NCBI GenBank assembly: GCA_002478145.1
Contig: DLMI01000141.1
Coordinates: 1-64,000 of the forward strand
From: Acidobacteria bacterium UBA7540
GTDB lineage: Bacteria; Acidobacteriota; Terriglobia; UBA7540
DNA: 64,000 nt
Direction of reading: 5' to 3'
Every line of letters begins with the position of its first letter. Positions within the stretch are counted from its first letter, which is position 1. Below the pieces are notes generated by a model. That model was given only the letters and a program-made list of their open reading frames with translations. It did not search any database and was not told the DNA's origin. The position numbers were made by a program, and so were the translations under genes. Positions 1-8,412 of this stretch are shown here, piece by piece.

Positions 1-36
1 CTCGGCACGAAGTTGTCTACTGCCTACTCTCTCGGG

Positions 37-1059
37 CTAGGGGTTCTGGCTCTCCTTCTCCAGGAGCTCACGGACCTTGCGGTAGGTCGCATACATTTGC
101 GGAAGCCGGGCATAAGCCGCGACGCATCTGATCCAGAGCGAGTTGTCAATAGCCGGGGAGCCGGACATTATGCGGTTGGGTTCGACATCACTGTGAATGC
201 CGGATTGGGCGGACACCACCACATTGTCTCCGATGGTCACATGGCCCGCTATGCCGACTTGGCCGGTGAGGATCACGTTCCGGCCCAGTTTGGTGGTTCC
301 GGCAAGGCCCACCTGTCCGCAGAGGAGAGTATTCTCCCCGATCTCGCAGGCGTGTCCTACCTGAACGAGATTGTCGATTTTTGCGCCGCGGTGGATGCGC
401 GTTTCTCCCACGGCGGCCCGGTCGATACAGGCATAGGCTTGAATCTCGACACCATCCTCGATGGCCACCGTCCCGGACTGCACTATTTTGTAGTAAGAGC
501 CATCCGCCTGGCGAGCGAACCCGAAGCCATCCGTCCCGATAACCGCGCCATTCTGCAAGGTCACGTCGTCGCCGATGCGAACGAATTCACGTACCACCGC
601 ATGCGCATGGGCGAAGAAGCGGCGTCCAATCCTGGCCCCTCGGTAAACCACCACGTGGCTTTTCAGCACGCAGTCATCCCCAATCTCCACTCCTTCTTCG
701 AGGACCACGTAGGGGCCGATGGAAGGAGCGCGGCCCAATTGGACGTCCGGGGCGATGACGGCTGTAGGGTGAATGCCCGGCGGAGGCCGGTAAAGAGGAT
801 GGAAGAACTCCAGGGCCTTGGCAAACGTGAGGTAAGGATTCGCCGAACGCAAGGCGGGCCGGCCCTCCAGGTCCTCCTCCGGGCTGGCAATGATGGCCGC
901 CGCGCGTGTCGTCTTGATTTTGCGCAGGTACTTAGGATTGGCAAGAAAAGTCAATTCGCCGGCTGTGGCCTCGTCCATTCCGGCGACGCCGGTGATTTCG
1001 AGTTCTTCCGGACCGTCGAGCTGGCATTCAAGCCGCGCCGCAATTTCACCCAGTTTCAT
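37..1059 (-). CDS. lpxD: UDP-3-O-(3-hydroxyacyl)glucosamine N-acyltransferase LpxD
   Basis: This enzyme adds the second hydroxyacyl chain to UDP-3-O-acyl-glucosamine in lipid A synthesis in the cytoplasm. The 340-residue product has the LpxD N-terminal uridine-binding domain (about 1-100) followed by a long run of hexapeptide repeats forming a left-handed beta helix. A conserved GHACEIGENT segment sits where the catalytic histidine is expected, and a short helical C-terminus follows. The start at 1059 is chosen because a GGAGA Shine-Dalgarno lies just upstream and the protein then begins MKLGEIAARL like the family; the frame stays open further upstream but that part is not family-like. Length matches typical LpxD. 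Its downstream neighbours lie beyond the left edge, so an lpx operon cannot be confirmed. Function is secure by family; acyl-chain specificity is not visible. Confidence 0.95.
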   Translation of the reverse strand: MKLGEIAARLECQLDGPEELEITGVAGMDEATAGELTFLANPKYLRKIKTTRAAAIIASPEEDLEGRPALRSANPYLTFAKALEFFHPLYRPPPGIHPTAVIAPDVQLGRAPSIGPYVVLEEGVEIGDDCVLKSHVVVYRGARIGRRFFAHAHAVVREFVRIGDDVTLQNGAVIGTDGFGFARQADGSYYKIVQSGTVAIEDGVEIQAYACIDRAAVGETRIHRGAKIDNLVQVGHACEIGENTLLCGQVGLAGTTKLGRNVILTGQVGIAGHVTIGDNVVVSAQSGIHSDVEPNRIMSGSPAIDNSLWIRCVAAYARLPQMYATYRKVRELLEKESQNP

Positions 1060-1528
1060 TGTCGTCTCCTTTTCAGAGTTCGTCCGGGGGAACAACCACC
1101 TGGACTGAGGCGGCAATCCACCCCGAAGCCGCAAGGTTAGCAGCGGTCCGCCGTTTAGGCAATGCCTCGTACAGAAGTAATGGTACGCTGGTACGCTTGG
1201 CAGAGAGGGGGAAACAGAAGTAAGCTCTTGGAACACCTACCTCTCCGGTGGCCCGATGGGAAGGCTGATGGAGCCGGCCGCCAGAGAGTGACATGATCTG
1301 GCTCCCGGTCTGGCGCGAATAGCATCGTGCCCTCTTGGCGTGTGGCGGGGATGGGAAACGTGGCAGTGGCTTTCCACTGGTTGAGCGTCGCCACCGGGTT
1401 TATTTCCGGGGTCAGGTCGGAGGTTTGCGCCCAAACATTTCATTGACCGCTAGGAGTTTCCTCTTGCCACGATGGCAGAAACGAGATAAGCTATGCTTGC
1501 CCGTGAGGCTCGTTTCAATGGAGAGCCT
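1060..1528. other. Intergenic stretch, no gene seen
   Basis: About 470 bp lie between the divergently transcribed lpxD and PilZ genes. It must hold the promoters of both. I see no convincing coding frame, RNA gene or strong terminator here; the short open frames are GC-rich chance frames without ribosome binding sites. Confidence 0.6.
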
Positions 1529-1858
1529 ATGAGTGACGATCAACGCGCCGGAATCCGCATTCCGGTGGAATTCCCGGTAGAAGTGCGCTGGAAGAGTCGC
1601 TGGGGCCGCTCTCGCCACGTGGAGGGAAAGACCGGAAACATGAGTGGGAACGGGTTGTTCATGCGTATTCCCATCCGCGCTCCCCGCGAGACACCCGTAA
1701 CCATGAGAGTAATCCTCCCTGTGACTGTTACGCGTGTCCCCGTTGAATTGCTTTGTAATGGGCGGGTCATCCGTTGGAGCTGCCCCGGCGAGTCGAGGGG
1801 GATGGGCGCCACGATTGACGAGTACGAATTCCGGCCCACGCGCACGCAAGCTGTTTGA
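1529..1858 (+). CDS. PilZ-domain protein (putative c-di-GMP receptor)
   Basis: A 109-residue single-domain protein resembling PilZ c-di-GMP-binding domains. The N-terminus carries arginines around RIPVEFPVEVRW, and NMSGNG fits the (D/N)xSxxG loop that contacts the second messenger. The remaining sequence is beta-rich. The start at 1529 follows a GGAGAG ribosome site; an in-frame ATG 36 bp upstream has none. The gene stands alone, with lpxD divergent upstream and an orphan regulator downstream. A GGDEF enzyme at 10.9 kb could supply the ligand, but no direct link is visible. The RxxxR part is less canonical than the second motif, so ligand binding is likely rather than certain. Confidence 0.75.
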   Translation: MSDDQRAGIRIPVEFPVEVRWKSRWGRSRHVEGKTGNMSGNGLFMRIPIRAPRETPVTMRVILPVTVTRVPVELLCNGRVIRWSCPGESRGMGATIDEYEFRPTRTQAV

Positions 1859-2022
1859 CGCTATCTGAACAGAGGATGCAAGATTCCTGGCGATTCAGCC
1901 ATCATGCACGGCGCGGCGCAGTGCTAGTGTATTCCCAAAGACCAATCAAGAACTCCAGGGGCGGCGCGCGTCGTGGAGCCAGATCGCCCTCGCAAACACG
2001 TAGCATTGGGACGTGATTCTGG

Positions 2023-2721
2023 ATGAGCCTCCGCAACGGCGGGAAGAAAAAGATCCGGGTTCTCATAGCCGATCGTGAAGGCATCTTCATGATCGGACTG
2101 AAAAAGCTCTTCGCGGTGGAGGATGACCTGCGCGTCGTGGCGCAAGCCCAGTCCGCCCCGCAGTTGATCGAACTGACGAAATCCCTGCGGCCCCATCTGT
2201 ATTTTATTCAGGCGGAAATCATAACGGAAGCTGGCGGCAATCTGCTTGAGGACATTCGTCGAGTGTCGCCTAAGTGTAAGATCGTGGTCACGTCCTCCTC
2301 AATAGCCGAAGAAGAGGAGGGCATGCGATTCGTCCAGTTGGGCGCTTCGGGCATCATTCTTAAGTCAGTGGAACCGTCGCTGTTTATTAAGTGCGCTCGC
2401 AAGGTAGTTTGGGAAAACGAAGTCTGGTTGCCGCGTCAGCAGGTTGCCCGCATTGCGAAGATTGCGGAAACGAATTCCTCCCGACCACTAAGACCCGTAG
2501 ATACGTTGACGCAGAGAGAGAAGACAATAATCAGCTACCTGATGCAGGGATGGCGAAATCGGGAAGTCGCCCAGCATCTGTCCATTACCGAACAAACGGT
2601 GAAGAATCACCTAAGGTCAATCTACGATAAAGTTGGGGTTTCGGACCGTCTGGAACTGGTGCTTTACGCCATCCATCAGAAGATGGTACTTCCCCCCGTA
2701 CAACCGCCCGCCTCCGGCTGA
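2023..2721 (+). CDS. LuxR/NarL-family response regulator with atypical receiver
   Basis: A 232-residue regulator with a receiver domain (about 10-125) and a C-terminal LuxR helix-turn-helix (about 160-220, with TLTQREKTIISYLMQG and the recognition helix SITEQTVKNHL). The receiver keeps Lys114 and the Thr/Ser near 90, but where the phosphorylated aspartate normally sits the sequence reads FIQAEI, giving glutamine 63. Only one acidic residue remains in the LIADREG pocket. It therefore probably does not take phosphate the usual way. No histidine kinase is adjacent. The DNA-binding half looks intact, so it is likely a transcription factor with phosphorylation-independent control. The start lacks a clear ribosome site and could be slightly further in. 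Confidence 0.85.
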   Translation: MSLRNGGKKKIRVLIADREGIFMIGLKKLFAVEDDLRVVAQAQSAPQLIELTKSLRPHLYFIQAEIITEAGGNLLEDIRRVSPKCKIVVTSSSIAEEEEGMRFVQLGASGIILKSVEPSLFIKCARKVVWENEVWLPRQQVARIAKIAETNSSRPLRPVDTLTQREKTIISYLMQGWRNREVAQHLSITEQTVKNHLRSIYDKVGVSDRLELVLYAIHQKMVLPPVQPPASG

Positions 2722-2849
2722 GGCACGCACCCAGCCTGCCCGTTAATATTACTCGTTAAATTCCGTGCACTCGGAATGATGCAAAGACCAATGAGATTTG
2801 CCCGGGAGCAGCACCCAAGTGCGGGCTTCCCGGCATCCTGCTAAGGCTG

Positions 2850-3401
2850 CTATTTTTCCTTCCGCTCTGCAGCAGGGAAAAGACCAATCTGGCTTTCGGC
2901 AGTTGCGGTGTCACCCTGAAGTCCGCTCCCCTTTTGCGATAGCTTTCTCGGTCGCCCAATGGGTATCACGCCCAGGACAGTAATCTCGCTCAGCGCAGTT
3001 CGGGGAACGAAGATTCGCAAGTTGTTGGAGTAGACGTCCACCGGCGTAACCAGAAATCCCTCCGGGCTGAGTTCCACGAGGTTGCTGGGCAGAAGTCCTT
3101 CCAGTACCTCCTTATCCTTGAAAGTCGCCCGAACCCAAAGGCCGGCCAAACGGGGGCGGCTCTGGAAGAGTTTGCGTTCTGACCGCTGGGGGTTGCCGTC
3201 GAAATCCCTCACGAAGAAGACGCCCTTAATCTCATGCAAGGGAATAGTCAGAGTCCGGCCTTCACGGTCGAGCATCCGGATGCCGTTTGGCCCTAAATAG
3301 GAAGCAGAGTCAACAAATCCCTTCATGAGGCCATGATCCAGCCTACGTACCACCACCTTCTTGTAAGTCGATTTGTGGTTGTCTTTCACGAGAGGCGCCA
3401 T
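2850..3401 (-). CDS. Conserved hypothetical protein
   Basis: A 183-residue soluble protein of unknown function. Most of the chain is compact and beta-rich: KVVVRRLDHGLMKG at the start, a central IKGVFFVRDFDG segment, GLWVRATFKD, and SNNLRIFVP near residue 130. The last 30 residues are low-complexity and probably disordered. I associate this pattern with a family common in Acidobacteriota (DUF6982-like) but cannot confirm this. No signal peptide or membrane segment is present. It is transcribed alone from a strong predicted promoter at 3459-3486, leaving a leader of about 50 nt, and has no obvious ribosome site. No catalytic motif is visible, so I give no function. Confidence 0.75.
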   Translation of the reverse strand: MAPLVKDNHKSTYKKVVVRRLDHGLMKGFVDSASYLGPNGIRMLDREGRTLTIPLHEIKGVFFVRDFDGNPQRSERKLFQSRPRLAGLWVRATFKDKEVLEGLLPSNLVELSPEGFLVTPVDVYSNNLRIFVPRTALSEITVLGVIPIGRPRKLSQKGSGLQGDTATAESQIGLFPAAERKEK

Positions 3402-3458
3402 CCGCGGGAAATTTGCTTGCCGTGAAATGCAGCTTGGCCACGGAAAACCGCTTGTGCT

Positions 3459-3486
3459 AGTATAGGTGCTGAGCTAGGCCTGTCAA
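3459..3486 (-). promoter_or_regulatory. Sigma70-type promoter of the conserved hypothetical gene
   Basis: On the minus strand TTGACA (3486-3481) and TATACT (3464-3459) are separated by 16 bp. Both boxes are near consensus. They direct transcription toward the gene ending at 2850, with a predicted start near 3452. Confidence 0.65.
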
Positions 3487-3658
3487 GTCTTTCGGCGCAG
3501 AGTCGGAGTGCGAATTCTTGAAGAAGGCTCATAATCTCTTGAAAAATAGTCGCTTAGTTTTCAGAGCGCAACTCGTGTCGTGGCTCTGCGGCAGCGCATG
3601 CGCGTTCGTTGGTTCTTGTCGCGTCCCTTGATTTCTCTGGCTACACTCCTGAGGCAGA

Positions 3659-4681
3659 GTGACGAGAATGCCCGGCCGAAGCAAAGCTGAGCAGGAAAAC
3701 GGAACGGCAGCGGACCACTTTGATCCGAAGCCGGCAAGCAGAGTGGCTGGCAGGAAAGCATTTTGCGGCCGGCAAAATGGTTTGGATTCTTCATCGGGGC
3801 TACGCGAAGTCCATGACTACCTTGATTATGCACGTGTGGAAAGAGGCCTTGCCGCCAACAGTATCTCGAATTACCAACGGGACCTTATCCATTTCTACGA
3901 ATTCTTGCGTGGCCGCGGGAAGAGTTTTGCGGAGGCAGACCGAGATGATGTTCGCGGCTTCCTGGCCGCCCTTTATGGCCGGGGGCTGAGCGCTCGAAGC
4001 GTGGCTCGGCATCTGATTTCCCTACGAAATTTCTTTCGATTCCTAGCGAAGGAGGATAGGATCCACAGCGATCCGACGGCGGAAGTCGATGCGCCCAAAT
4101 TGGAACAAACGCTGCCGAGGTATCTCACCACCGACGAGGTTGACACTCTCCTAAGACAACCTGATATCTCCACCCCCCTTGGCCTTCGAGACAAGGCTAT
4201 GCTAGAGCTCTTGTACGCTACCGGCATGAGGGTTTCTGAGCTGGTTCATCTTCGTTGGTCGGATCTTGATTCCGGCCTGGGCATCGTTCGTTGTTTGGGA
4301 AAAGGAAACAAGGAGAGGCTAATCCCCGTTGGCAAGTCTGCTCTGCGCGCTGTGGAAGCTTACTTGCTTGGCAGGCGCTCGGCATTCGGCAAGAACGGTC
4401 AGGAGCCCTTCCTCTTTCTCAACCGCCGGGGAGGGCCACTATCACGGGTGGGATTTTGGAAGATTCTGGCTGGGTATGGCCGGCGGGCGGGGATTGCAGT
4501 TCCCCTGACACCGCACCTGGTGCGTCACTCTTTCGCCACGCATCTGCTCGAACGCGGAGCTGACCTGCGCTCGATTCAACTTATGCTAGGTCACAGTGAT
4601 ATCTCGACAACTCAGATATATACTCACGTTTTGACGCAAAGGTTAAAGCAGGTCTATCAGACTCACCATCCTCGAGCCTGA
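3659..4681 (+). CDS. xerD: Tyrosine recombinase XerD
   Basis: A site-specific recombinase expected to resolve chromosome dimers at dif with XerC. Residues about 48-135 form the SAM-like core-binding domain, and about 155-335 the catalytic domain. The catalytic set is visible: Arg191 in TGMRVSEL, a Lys near 215-218 in GKGNKER, His286 and Arg289 in HLVRH, His312 in LGHSD, and the nucleophile Tyr321. The family is usually about 300 residues; here 340 residues include an N-terminal extension of about 45 that looks non-conserved, so translation may begin further in. No XerC or integron/phage genes are nearby, which argues for a housekeeping role rather than a mobile-element integrase. Confidence 0.88.
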   Translation: MTRMPGRSKAEQENGTAADHFDPKPASRVAGRKAFCGRQNGLDSSSGLREVHDYLDYARVERGLAANSISNYQRDLIHFYEFLRGRGKSFAEADRDDVRGFLAALYGRGLSARSVARHLISLRNFFRFLAKEDRIHSDPTAEVDAPKLEQTLPRYLTTDEVDTLLRQPDISTPLGLRDKAMLELLYATGMRVSELVHLRWSDLDSGLGIVRCLGKGNKERLIPVGKSALRAVEAYLLGRRSAFGKNGQEPFLFLNRRGGPLSRVGFWKILAGYGRRAGIAVPLTPHLVRHSFATHLLERGADLRSIQLMLGHSDISTTQIYTHVLTQRLKQVYQTHHPRA

Positions 4682-4725
4682 ACTTCAGGCCCCTGGGTTT
4701 TCAAGGAAATGGACGCCCAACTCCC

Positions 4726-6258
4726 ATGAGCGACTACAACTTTCTGATGGAAAGCAAGCTCTCGCAAGAGCAATACAGTGTACTAAGCCTGATCAGCCGC
4801 TCGGCCTACGAACAGGGGTTGAACCTGTACCTCGTGGGAGGCGCGGTCCGCGATCTGACGTATGGGCAACAGGTGGTGCGTGACCTGGATTTCGCCCTCG
4901 AAGGCGATCCCAGGAAGATTCTTCGCCGCTTGGGATCAGAAGACTCATCACCCATGACGGGGTTCTCATCGCGCCCAGTCATGGGCAACGGAGAGCCTCT
5001 GGCGCTCGAGTATCAGGAGTTTGACCCACATATTGCCGCGGCGGAACTTTGGTTCACGAATGGAGTGCGAGTGGAACTGGGCCAGTGCCGGGTGGATGTC
5101 TTTTCGAAACCCGGCCAGCGTCCGGAGATGCGACCCGCCACCATATTTGAAGATCTGAAGCGGCGTGATTTTTCACTAAATGCCATGGCGATTTCGCTTC
5201 ATCCAAACTCGCGCGGCTTGCTTCTTGACCCTACCAACGGCGCTGCGGACATTGAAAGGCGGGAACTCAGGGCTCTGCATCCCCGAAGCTTTTCTGAAGA
5301 CCCACTTCGGATTTACCGACTTCTGCGGTTTGGACTGCGCCTTGATTTCACGCCCGACGAACGGACCAAGAACTACTTCGAGACGGCCCTCCAGAATCAC
5401 GCCTGGGAACGACTGGGTGCGGACCAACAGGGCCGTGAGCTCCGGGCGATCCTGCAGGAGGAGAACCCAGCCCGTATTCTCAAAGTGCTTGTCGAGCGGA
5501 AACTCCTGGGGGGGCTGGACAAGAAATTGGCGTCCGCACGGCTAGCCTACGACCGCTTTTCCAGGAGCCGGTCGGCGGCCCAGACCGTTCCGGGGGCCGA
5601 TTCCTACCTGGTCAATTTTCTTTGCCTGGTGGAAAAGCTGAGGAGCAGTGAAAAACTAAGGATGGCGAAGAAGGTACTGAGAATCGGCAAAGTGATCAAG
5701 GAAGCCCTGAACATGGAGCGGGACGCCACGAAGCTCGCCCGGGTACTCGCCAGCTCGAAAGCCGCACTGCCTCGCCAGGTCTACACTCTGCTCGCCAAAG
5801 AGTCCCGCCACCTCTTGCTCTTCCTGCTGGTTTATTACCCGCAGGCCAAGGTTCATTCTCGCGTCAAAAACTACCTGACCAAGTACTTGCCGCTTCGGGC
5901 AAAGCTGCCTCGAGCGGAATTACAGGCCCTGGGATTCAAACCCGGAGCCAAGTTCGATCAGATCATCGAGGGCGTTTTCCTCGATCAGGTGGATGGCAAG
6001 ATTAAGACCCCTCAGCAATTGACAAAAGCCTTGCGCGAAAGGGCCGGCATCAAGGAGCCGCCGCCTGCGCCTGATACTCACATGCACCGCCCACGGAAGC
6101 CCAAAGAAATGGCAAAGCCCAAGCATCTCGGTCAGGAGGCGGGGGCGCCTTCGCTCAATCCTCCGGAGAGCCTATCTCCGGCCCAGAGTTCGCCGGGGGC
6201 GAAGAATAAGGGAAAACTACCTGCCAAGACCCATCGGGCAGGGCGACCGAAGTATTAG
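4726..6258 (+). CDS. CCA-adding tRNA nucleotidyltransferase / poly(A) polymerase family protein
   Basis: A class II nucleotidyltransferase that most likely completes or repairs the CCA end of tRNAs. The head domain shows LVGGAVRD (36-43) and the metal-binding DLD (53-55). RRDFSLNAMAI follows near residue 149, then a RNA-binding domain with EDPLRIYRLLRFGLRL near 190. The rest is helical, and the last 60 residues are Pro/Lys/Ala-rich and probably disordered. At 510 residues it is longer than bacterial Cca, mostly because of that tail. It lies just downstream of xerD in the same direction, 45 bp away, and may be co-transcribed. CCA-adding versus A-adding or poly(A) activity cannot be separated by reading the sequence. 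Confidence 0.85.
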   Translation: MSDYNFLMESKLSQEQYSVLSLISRSAYEQGLNLYLVGGAVRDLTYGQQVVRDLDFALEGDPRKILRRLGSEDSSPMTGFSSRPVMGNGEPLALEYQEFDPHIAAAELWFTNGVRVELGQCRVDVFSKPGQRPEMRPATIFEDLKRRDFSLNAMAISLHPNSRGLLLDPTNGAADIERRELRALHPRSFSEDPLRIYRLLRFGLRLDFTPDERTKNYFETALQNHAWERLGADQQGRELRAILQEENPARILKVLVERKLLGGLDKKLASARLAYDRFSRSRSAAQTVPGADSYLVNFLCLVEKLRSSEKLRMAKKVLRIGKVIKEALNMERDATKLARVLASSKAALPRQVYTLLAKESRHLLLFLLVYYPQAKVHSRVKNYLTKYLPLRAKLPRAELQALGFKPGAKFDQIIEGVFLDQVDGKIKTPQQLTKALRERAGIKEPPPAPDTHMHRPRKPKEMAKPKHLGQEAGAPSLNPPESLSPAQSSPGAKNKGKLPAKTHRAGRPKY

Positions 6259-6299
6259 ACCGTTGTGGGTGGCGGAACGAGAATTTGGTTCTGGTCATT

Positions 6300-6725
6300 T
6301 CACCTTGTCGAGTGGGGAGGAAAGCATTCTGGTAGGATCGCGGGCCGATCGGTTTCCGCCCCGACCGTGGGTTTGTCTAGGAGAACCTGTATGCGCACGT
6401 CTGCCAATCCCTCGAGTTCGTGGAGAAGTGCGCTGTAGGCGTCGTGATTATCCCTCAGCAAAATAACTGCGTCGTCCGGATCCCCAACCCGACACGCATA
6501 ACGCATGGGAATCACCGTCAGGTGGCGATAAAAGGACTCTACCACCTTCTCATAGGCGAGAAGTTTCGAGGTATCAGGAGGCAGGTCGGGCTGGGCAAGC
6601 TCGGAAAGTGCGGCGCCCAAGCCATGGTAATTTACAGTAAAGACACGATACCCCCCCCCGCCGTCGGGGATTTCGAAGGCCGCCGGAAGGGGCGCGCGAA
6701 AGATGCAGTAAAGTAAGTAACTCAC
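6300..6725 (-). CDS. Truncated GvpL/GvpF-like protein
   Basis: A 141-residue protein with a GTG start (SYLLYCIFRAP), resembling the N-terminal half of gas vesicle GvpL/GvpF proteins. It includes the typical YEKVVESFYRHLTVIPMRYACRVGD block. Family members are about 230-270 residues; this one stops shortly after an LHELEGLADVRIQVLLD segment that would normally be followed by the C-terminal alpha/beta domain. The convergent nucleotidyltransferase gene ends only about 40 bp further on, so the missing half is not there in another frame. No other gas vesicle genes occur in the window. It may be a relic or a shortened protein with another role. The family assignment is moderately firm; function is unknown. 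Confidence 0.6.
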   Translation of the reverse strand: MSYLLYCIFRAPLPAAFEIPDGGGGYRVFTVNYHGLGAALSELAQPDLPPDTSKLLAYEKVVESFYRHLTVIPMRYACRVGDPDDAVILLRDNHDAYSALLHELEGLADVRIQVLLDKPTVGAETDRPAILPECFPPHSTR

Positions 6726-7045
6726 AGGCGCACCCTAGCCTCGAACCCCTGGGCCGTTTTCTTGGCCCATTCTGGTTCTGCCGTCGAAATCCTCCGCTCG
6801 GAAATGGGTGTTACTGGCGACGTGCTATCGGAATCCGAGCCCATCATTTGATTGAGTCCCGCTGTCTCGGTACGGAAGGAATCAGGAGCGCGGCGGCGGG
6901 TGAGTCGCCTGACCGTATCACCGCATCCTCCAGGCCGATCAGTGGTCGAAGCACCCCGGGCCGCCCTCGAGTCGTGCGGTCTGACCGATTCAGCCCTCAT
7001 TGCGTCCGCGCCACTCTTTCCTCCCGTCCCTACTTTCCCAACCAA
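6722..7045 (-). CDS. Doubtful small hypothetical protein
   Basis: A possible 107-residue protein between the Ser/Thr kinase and the GvpF-like gene. Its stop overlaps the GTG start of the GvpF-like gene by 4 bp, an arrangement typical of translational coupling. Its first 56 bp overlap the kinase 3' end. The sequence is Arg/Ser/Thr-rich, with no recognisable domain, signal peptide or membrane segment, and no clear ribosome site. It could equally be non-coding spacer. Confidence 0.25.
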   Translation of the reverse strand: MVGKVGTGGKSGADAMRAESVRPHDSRAARGASTTDRPGGCGDTVRRLTRRRAPDSFRTETAGLNQMMGSDSDSTSPVTPISERRISTAEPEWAKKTAQGFEARVRL

Positions 7046-7982
7046 AGGTGCGGAAAACTATTGATCGACCTTGGCAGGAGGTAAGAAGTATTCTCTGGAT
7101 GTCGTCGCGAATTTCCCGCGCCGCAGCATAGCGTTGGGCGCAGTCCCTTTGCAGGCAACGCTGAACGATGGTAGCGAGGCGCGAACCGATCCCTCGCGGC
7201 AGTGTCGGAGATGGCTGCGTCATGATCGCCAGGCTGATTTCAAAGCACGTTCGACCGGTGAAAGGCAACGTACCTGTGGCCATTTCGTAGAGCAAAACCC
7301 CGAGCGCCCAGATGTCGCTTTGAACGCTGGCCCGTTCGCCCCGTAGAACCTCTGGGGCCACATAGGGCAGCGTGCCCCCGGCTTCTCCAACCTCCTCCAA
7401 GGGTGCCGAGGAGGCGTACTTCTCTAACTCCTTTTGCCGCTTCATGCGCCAAGCCAAGCCAAGATCCACCAGCTTGGCAACCCCGGTGGGCATGATAATT
7501 ACGTTCGAGCTTTTTATGTCGCGATGAATTATTCCTCGCTCATGGGCATGGGCCAGGGCCGCAGCAAGCTGCGAGCCGTAAAGGAGGATCTCCTCTTTCG
7601 GCAGCCCTTTGCCTGCGAGCATCTGTCTCAATGGACGACCCGCAACGTACTCCATGGCTATGTAGGCCTGTCCCTGGTCCTCTGCCACTTCATAAATCGC
7701 GCAAAAGCCGGGATGATTCAGGCGCGAGATGGCCCGTGCTTCATGTAGCATTCGCCCCCAGGCCACCTCGTCGACCTGCGAGTCCCGTCTTAAGAGCTTG
7801 AGCGCCACCTGCCGCCGTAAGCGCAGATCGTGAGCGCGAAAGACCACCCCTGTTGCCCCTTCTCCTAATAACTCCTCGATTCGATACTGATTGAGAAGAC
7901 TCCCGGGGGTGAGCGTTGAATTGATGGCTTGCGGATGAGAGGGCTCTGATGTTGCCATAGGTTCCTGGGCCTGAAAAACCAT
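6990..7982 (-). CDS. Serine/threonine protein kinase (soluble, Hanks type)
   Basis: A 330-residue cytoplasmic kinase made almost entirely of one catalytic domain (about 33-300). Visible motifs are the glycine loop LLGEGATGVVFRA (39-50), Lys62 in VALKLL, Glu81, HRDIKSSN with catalytic Asp155 and Asn160, VDLG with metal-binding Asp173 (DLG replaces DFG), and YVAPE at the end of the activation loop. There is no membrane segment and no PASTA, TPR or WD40 sensor, unlike many acidobacterial kinases, so the input is unknown. The start at 7982 has an AAGGTG ribosome site. The C-terminal 30 residues are variable and basic. Residues needed for catalysis are intact, so it should be active; substrates cannot be inferred. 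Confidence 0.9.
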   Translation of the reverse strand: MVFQAQEPMATSEPSHPQAINSTLTPGSLLNQYRIEELLGEGATGVVFRAHDLRLRRQVALKLLRRDSQVDEVAWGRMLHEARAISRLNHPGFCAIYEVAEDQGQAYIAMEYVAGRPLRQMLAGKGLPKEEILLYGSQLAAALAHAHERGIIHRDIKSSNVIIMPTGVAKLVDLGLAWRMKRQKELEKYASSAPLEEVGEAGGTLPYVAPEVLRGERASVQSDIWALGVLLYEMATGTLPFTGRTCFEISLAIMTQPSPTLPRGIGSRLATIVQRCLQRDCAQRYAAAREIRDDIQRILLTSCQGRSIVFRTFGWESRDGRKEWRGRNEG

Positions 7983-8004
7983 TTGGTTGCACCTTGCTCA
8001 AAAC

Positions 8005-8238
8005 TCACAGATAGGTTACCGGTCTGATTTTGACCCGATTGGCCTCCAATGTTGAATGCGGAATAGGAATCCCGGCGGCGTTGATCATGTCCTGCGCTAC
8101 GGCCGAACTTCGGAAAATCTCCGTTGCTTCAACCCTGGCATGCATCGCCTGTCGCCTGACAACCTCTAGAGAGCTGTCCGCAATCAGCACACTCACACGA
8201 AATCTACTATCGCCTTCCGCAACTCCCTGCGCAATCAT
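8005..8238 (-). CDS. Small hypothetical protein upstream of the kinase
   Basis: A 77-residue open frame ending 22 bp before the kinase start. It has a plausible amphipathic composition (FRVSVLIADSSLEVV and following) but no recognised domain. The start is uncertain because no ribosome site precedes 8238, and the frame remains open to 8319. It could be a small operon partner of the kinase or chance. Apart from this frame, the 430 bp between kinase and response regulator show nothing convincing. Confidence 0.3.
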   Translation of the reverse strand: MIAQGVAEGDSRFRVSVLIADSSLEVVRRQAMHARVEATEIFRSSAVAQDMINAAGIPIPHSTLEANRVKIRPVTYL

Positions 8239-8412
8239 CGAGAATATGATTACTGCATGGAATGATCTATGAGTGAGAGGTCGTGGTTTGAATGACCAGT
8301 GGGGTGTGCATCGAAGCACCCCCGACTCGTTTTGTGGCTGGGAGATTGGGAACGCCCTCGTGTTGCAGTGCTTGGCCGCCCACCGAGGCTGTTAGCCGCA
8401 CGGCATCCGTCC

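Noticed and set aside
13..1140. Long open frame on the plus strand opposite lpxD
   Set aside because: It is the complement of a well-conserved lpxD with biased codons; no ribosome site or family was recognised.
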